7,584 nucleotides of DNA from JBJEFI01 sp051873875. Its GTDB lineage: Bacteria > Bacillota > Bacilli > Bacillales > Bacillaceae_G. Under the pieces are notes generated by a model. The model had not been told where the DNA came from. It saw only the letters and a program-made list of their open reading frames with translations, and did no database searches. Shown here in pieces: positions 5,988 to 7,584 of the stretch (its first letter is position 1; each line of letters opens with the position of its first letter). Position numbers and translations under genes: made by a program. Where the stretch lies: NCBI GenBank assembly GCA_051873875.1, contig JBJEFI010000106.1, positions 1 to 7,584 of the forward strand. Direction: 5' to 3'.

Positions 5988-7302
5988 TTAACCATTTATT
6001 TTTGTAGATTGTTTGATCAATAGACCCAAATGCTTCTTTTGGAGCCTTATGTAATTCTTTTTGAAGCTCATTAATATGATGTATTGTTGTTTTGGCATCA
6101 ATGTAATCTAAAACAGATTCAATGCTTGTGTCACCTCTTGCAATAGCAATCTGTAAAACGCTTAAATCCATATCCAATAGGAAGCTCGTAAATATACCCC
6201 TACCTATATGTGTGGACCAGTAAGAATCTTTTAAAAACAAATAGTCGTCTTCTCTACCGATAGATTTAGCTAATTTGTTCAAAAATGATTTTTTTACTTT
6301 CTTAAACCTTTTTTCATATACTCTTCCCGACATAGCCATACCATTTTTGTCGTAAAATAAAATCATTGGATTCTTTAAAAAGCTACTTTTTAATTTTATA
6401 TCTAAATCTTTCATGTGAGTTTCATAGTAATCCCATAGTAAATCACTGTCTAATATCATTTGTTTAGCTAAATGTGCTTCTAAGTAATTTAACCGTTTGG
6501 GGTTTTCAGCGCTAGTATCTTTTAGGTGAGAGAAAAGAGTGGAACGATTATCTTTAATTTGCACAGAAAGTGATTTTCTGAATTTAACATCTAAGTCAGC
6601 ACGTGTGATATTTACGACTTCTCCACGTCTAAGTCCCCCGAAAAATTGTAGGCATAGAGCAAAAGCTATTTCTGGAGCCACTTCTTTGGCTTCTTCTAGA
6701 AACTCGATAACCAGTTTATTTCTGTTGGGTCCAAAGTCTTTAAGTTTCATATTTTTATTGTTATTATGAGTTCTAGAAGGATATTTCGTTCCTAAAGATG
6801 ATGATTTAAAAAGAGAATGCTTCAGCCAATTTCCTTTCTGATCTTGATATAAGTTAAAGTTAATATCTTCGTTCAACAAAGATTGTTCTTTTAAAAATAG
6901 ATAAAATTCCTTTATGTAGTTTTCATAATAAAAAACGGTACTTCTTTTTAACCCTGTATTAGTTAAATAGGTAATGTATCGGCTACCATGTATTAATTTT
7001 AATCCACTTATTCCTTCGTGAACTAACTGAATAAAGTCTTCATCCTCTGCACTAATACGGTCAATTATATAATTTAGGAAACGACATAAAACATAAGCAG
7101 GTGCTTTTACTGTGTTGATACTATTACCTTGATACTCATATCGACGAAGAATAAAGTCTGTAAGAGGGTGTGGGATAACCACTTTGTTAATCTTGTTATA
7201 TACCCCAATATTAACAACCCTTTTTTTCACAACTTTATTGTCAATAAATTCTTCTATCTCATTTTCTTTGACCACAAATATATAATTAATAAGATTTTTC
7301 AT
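5953..7302 (-). CDS. Tyrosine recombinase/integrase (TnpA-like), first gene of the operon
   Basis: Site-specific recombinase of 449 aa. Start ATG at 7302 is preceded by AAAGGA and GAAGG within the 17 bases upstream, and no longer frame is apparent. Residues about 45-140 form the N-terminal SAM-like DNA-binding domain (TVKAPAYVLCRFLNYI; GLKRSTVFYYENYIKEFYLF). The catalytic domain shows Arg225 in FGGLRRGEV (the classical GLR-x-x-E motif), a basic beta-hairpin near Lys250, HIGR at 365-368 (canonical HxxR), and Tyr400 in SVLDYID as the nucleophile. The box usually holding His or Trp reads RGDTSIES, so Asp391 stands there, an unusual substitution. The C-terminal tail of about 45 residues is helical and basic and could swap between protomers. 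It corresponds in position and type to TnpA of Tn554 (361 aa), the first of two recombinases there. It likely carries out strand exchange at the element ends together with the products of the next two genes. Family assignment is firm; the partner roles are inferred from the operon. Confidence 0.92.
   Translation of the reverse strand: MKNLINYIFVVKENEIEEFIDNKVVKKRVVNIGVYNKINKVVIPHPLTDFILRRYEYQGNSINTVKAPAYVLCRFLNYIIDRISAEDEDFIQLVHEGISGLKLIHGSRYITYLTNTGLKRSTVFYYENYIKEFYLFLKEQSLLNEDINFNLYQDQKGNWLKHSLFKSSSLGTKYPSRTHNNNKNMKLKDFGPNRNKLVIEFLEEAKEVAPEIAFALCLQFFGGLRRGEVVNITRADLDVKFRKSLSVQIKDNRSTLFSHLKDTSAENPKRLNYLEAHLAKQMILDSDLLWDYYETHMKDLDIKLKSSFLKNPMILFYDKNGMAMSGRVYEKRFKKVKKSFLNKLAKSIGREDDYLFLKDSYWSTHIGRGIFTSFLLDMDLSVLQIAIARGDTSIESVLDYIDAKTTIHHINELQKELHKAPKEAFGSIDQTIYKNKWLNGVATSVRKSR
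5970..5985 (-). promoter_or_regulatory. Possible alternative GTG start with Shine-Dalgarno site for the 923-aa gene
   Basis: GGGGTGG (5979-5985) stands six bases before GTG at 5972-5970, in frame with the ATG at 5987. The bases upstream of that ATG (AAATGGTTAA) give only poor pairing to 16S rRNA. Initiation at the GTG would shorten the protein by five residues and make the overlap with the first gene 20 bp. Confidence 0.4.
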
Positions 7303-7488
7303 GTAACCTTCGTCCTTTTTAATTTGGTATTATATAGTAGTAAGATGATTTTTACTTTAAAAGCATAATCCAGAGAGCATGGTATATAAATGACCAAAAA
7401 ATTACATTTAATCACTTATCTATATTAAGCCATATTTATTCTAAAAGGGCAAAATTAAACATAAAAAAACCTTTATTTTACTGTATCC
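7303..7488 (-). promoter_or_regulatory. Upstream region of the recombinase operon with candidate -10 box
   Basis: An AT-rich spacer of 186 bp before the first recombinase gene. On the minus strand TATAAT occurs at 7334-7329, about 27 bases before the ATG, a good distance for a short leader. I see no TTGACA-like box 16-18 bases upstream, so sigma-A recognition would be weak or need an activator. The Shine-Dalgarno sequence lies at about 7307-7320. No convincing terminator of the right-hand gene is seen: a TTTTTTT run follows its stop but the preceding stem is AT-only with a mismatch. Confidence 0.4.
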
Positions 7489-7503
7489 TTATTGTATTAA
7501 GGA
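7486..7503. repeat. Inverted repeat with 6-nt spacer at the stop codon of the right-hand gene, candidate recombination core
   Basis: TCCTTA (7486-7491) and TAAGGA (7498-7503) are perfect inverted arms around TTGTAT. This layout, short arms around a 6-8 bp crossover spacer, is typical of core sites for tyrosine recombinases, but six-bp arms can be chance. The TAA stop of the right-hand gene falls within it. A related sequence, TTATTGTGTTA, is at 482-492, against TTATTGTATTA at 7489-7499 here. GC content changes at this place. Assignment as an att core is inference only. Confidence 0.3.
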
Positions 7504-7584
7504 ATAATAACCCAAAAGCGTACCTATAATTGCGGGAAAAACTATGACGATGAAGAAGCGGTACTCAGCGGATTCAGCATCGGA
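7489..7584 (-). CDS. Partial protein, C-terminal end with a membrane segment (unknown family)
   Basis: Only the last 31 codons and the TAA stop (7491-7489) are inside the window. The translation starts with a polar stretch (SDAESAEYR) and continues with a hydrophobic segment of about 20 residues (FFIVIVFPAIIGTLLGYY) and a three-to-four residue tail, so the protein probably ends in a transmembrane helix. Base composition is nearer 45% GC, well above the genes to its left, which suggests host chromosome next to an acquired element. The opposite strand is also open here, without a start codon, but its product is polar and featureless, so the membrane reading is preferred. The family cannot be named from so short a piece. 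Whether the C-terminus is native or remade by the insertion cannot be told. Confidence 0.5.
   Translation of the reverse strand, partial: SDAESAEYRFFIVIVFPAIIGTLLGYYSLIQ

Larger units (their letters stand above)
751..7302 (-). mobile_element. Four-gene tyrosine-recombinase module of a Tn554-like mobile element (ends not resolved)
   Basis: Four co-directional genes, three with tyrosine-recombinase hallmarks and one coiled-coil protein, follow each other with overlaps of 35 bp and 14 bp and one 4-bp gap. Multi-recombinase operons of this type are known from Tn554 (tnpABC), RIT elements and gamma-mobile-trio islands, where they move their own element. Here the set has four members and the second is exceptionally large. 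No conjugation, phage structural or resistance genes are visible; cargo, if any, lies to the left. The right boundary is probably near 7489-7503, where GC content rises and a truncated-looking host gene ends; the left boundary is unknown. Confidence 0.75.

Noticed and set aside
6539..6769. Plus-strand open frame of 76 codons
   Set aside because: Antisense to the catalytic domain of the 449-aa recombinase, low-complexity Ser/Leu-rich product, no start signal.
7129..7368. Plus-strand open frame of 79 codons
   Set aside because: Mostly antisense to the N-terminus of the first recombinase, runs into its promoter region; Phe/Ile/Asn-rich translation reflects AT-rich DNA.
1..7584. CRISPR array, tRNA or rRNA genes
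   Set aside because: No regularly spaced repeats, no cloverleaf-like sequence and no rRNA-like conserved stretch were seen in the gene-free parts.

Overview
This window looks like the recombination module of a mobile element in a low-GC Gram-positive bacterium, probably of the Bacillus group. The evidence is the AT-rich sequence (about 30% GC by eye), purine-rich Shine-Dalgarno sites (GGAGG, GAGGTG, AAAGGA) and Lys/Asn/Ile-rich proteins. Every gene I can support lies on the minus strand, so the window reads from right to left.

Right edge (7489-7584): the C-terminal end of a probable membrane protein, in sequence of clearly higher GC (about 45%). I take this as host DNA or at least a different compositional block. 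The AT-rich element sequence begins at or just after its stop codon. A 186-bp spacer (7303-7488) carries a possible -10 box and the ribosome binding site of the first recombinase gene.

Centre (7302 to 751): four tightly packed genes that overlap or nearly touch. They encode a 449-aa tyrosine recombinase, a 923-aa protein with about five N-terminal winged-helix-like modules joined to a diverged tyrosine-recombinase domain and a Cys cluster, a 583-aa tyrosine recombinase with a C-terminal Cys cluster, and a 240-aa coiled-coil protein. The plan resembles the tnpA-tnpB-tnpC set of Tn554-type transposons (two tyrosine recombinases plus a small accessory protein), but it has an additional giant recombinase-like subunit and all proteins are larger. 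Recombinase-in-trio (RIT) elements and gamma-mobile-trio (GMT) islands are other known multi-recombinase modules. The three recombinase-fold proteins each lack a different part of the canonical R-K-HxxR-H/W-Y active site, which suggests they work as one complex.

Left (349-750): about 400 bp without a gene, rich in inverted repeats, then the N-terminal 116 residues of a protein with an HExxH zinc-peptidase-like motif, cut by the window edge. It may be cargo of the element or a neighbour gene. A short near-identical repeat, TTATTGT(A/G)TTA, lies in this spacer and again at the stop codon of the right-hand gene. It is a speculative candidate for the element's recombination cores.
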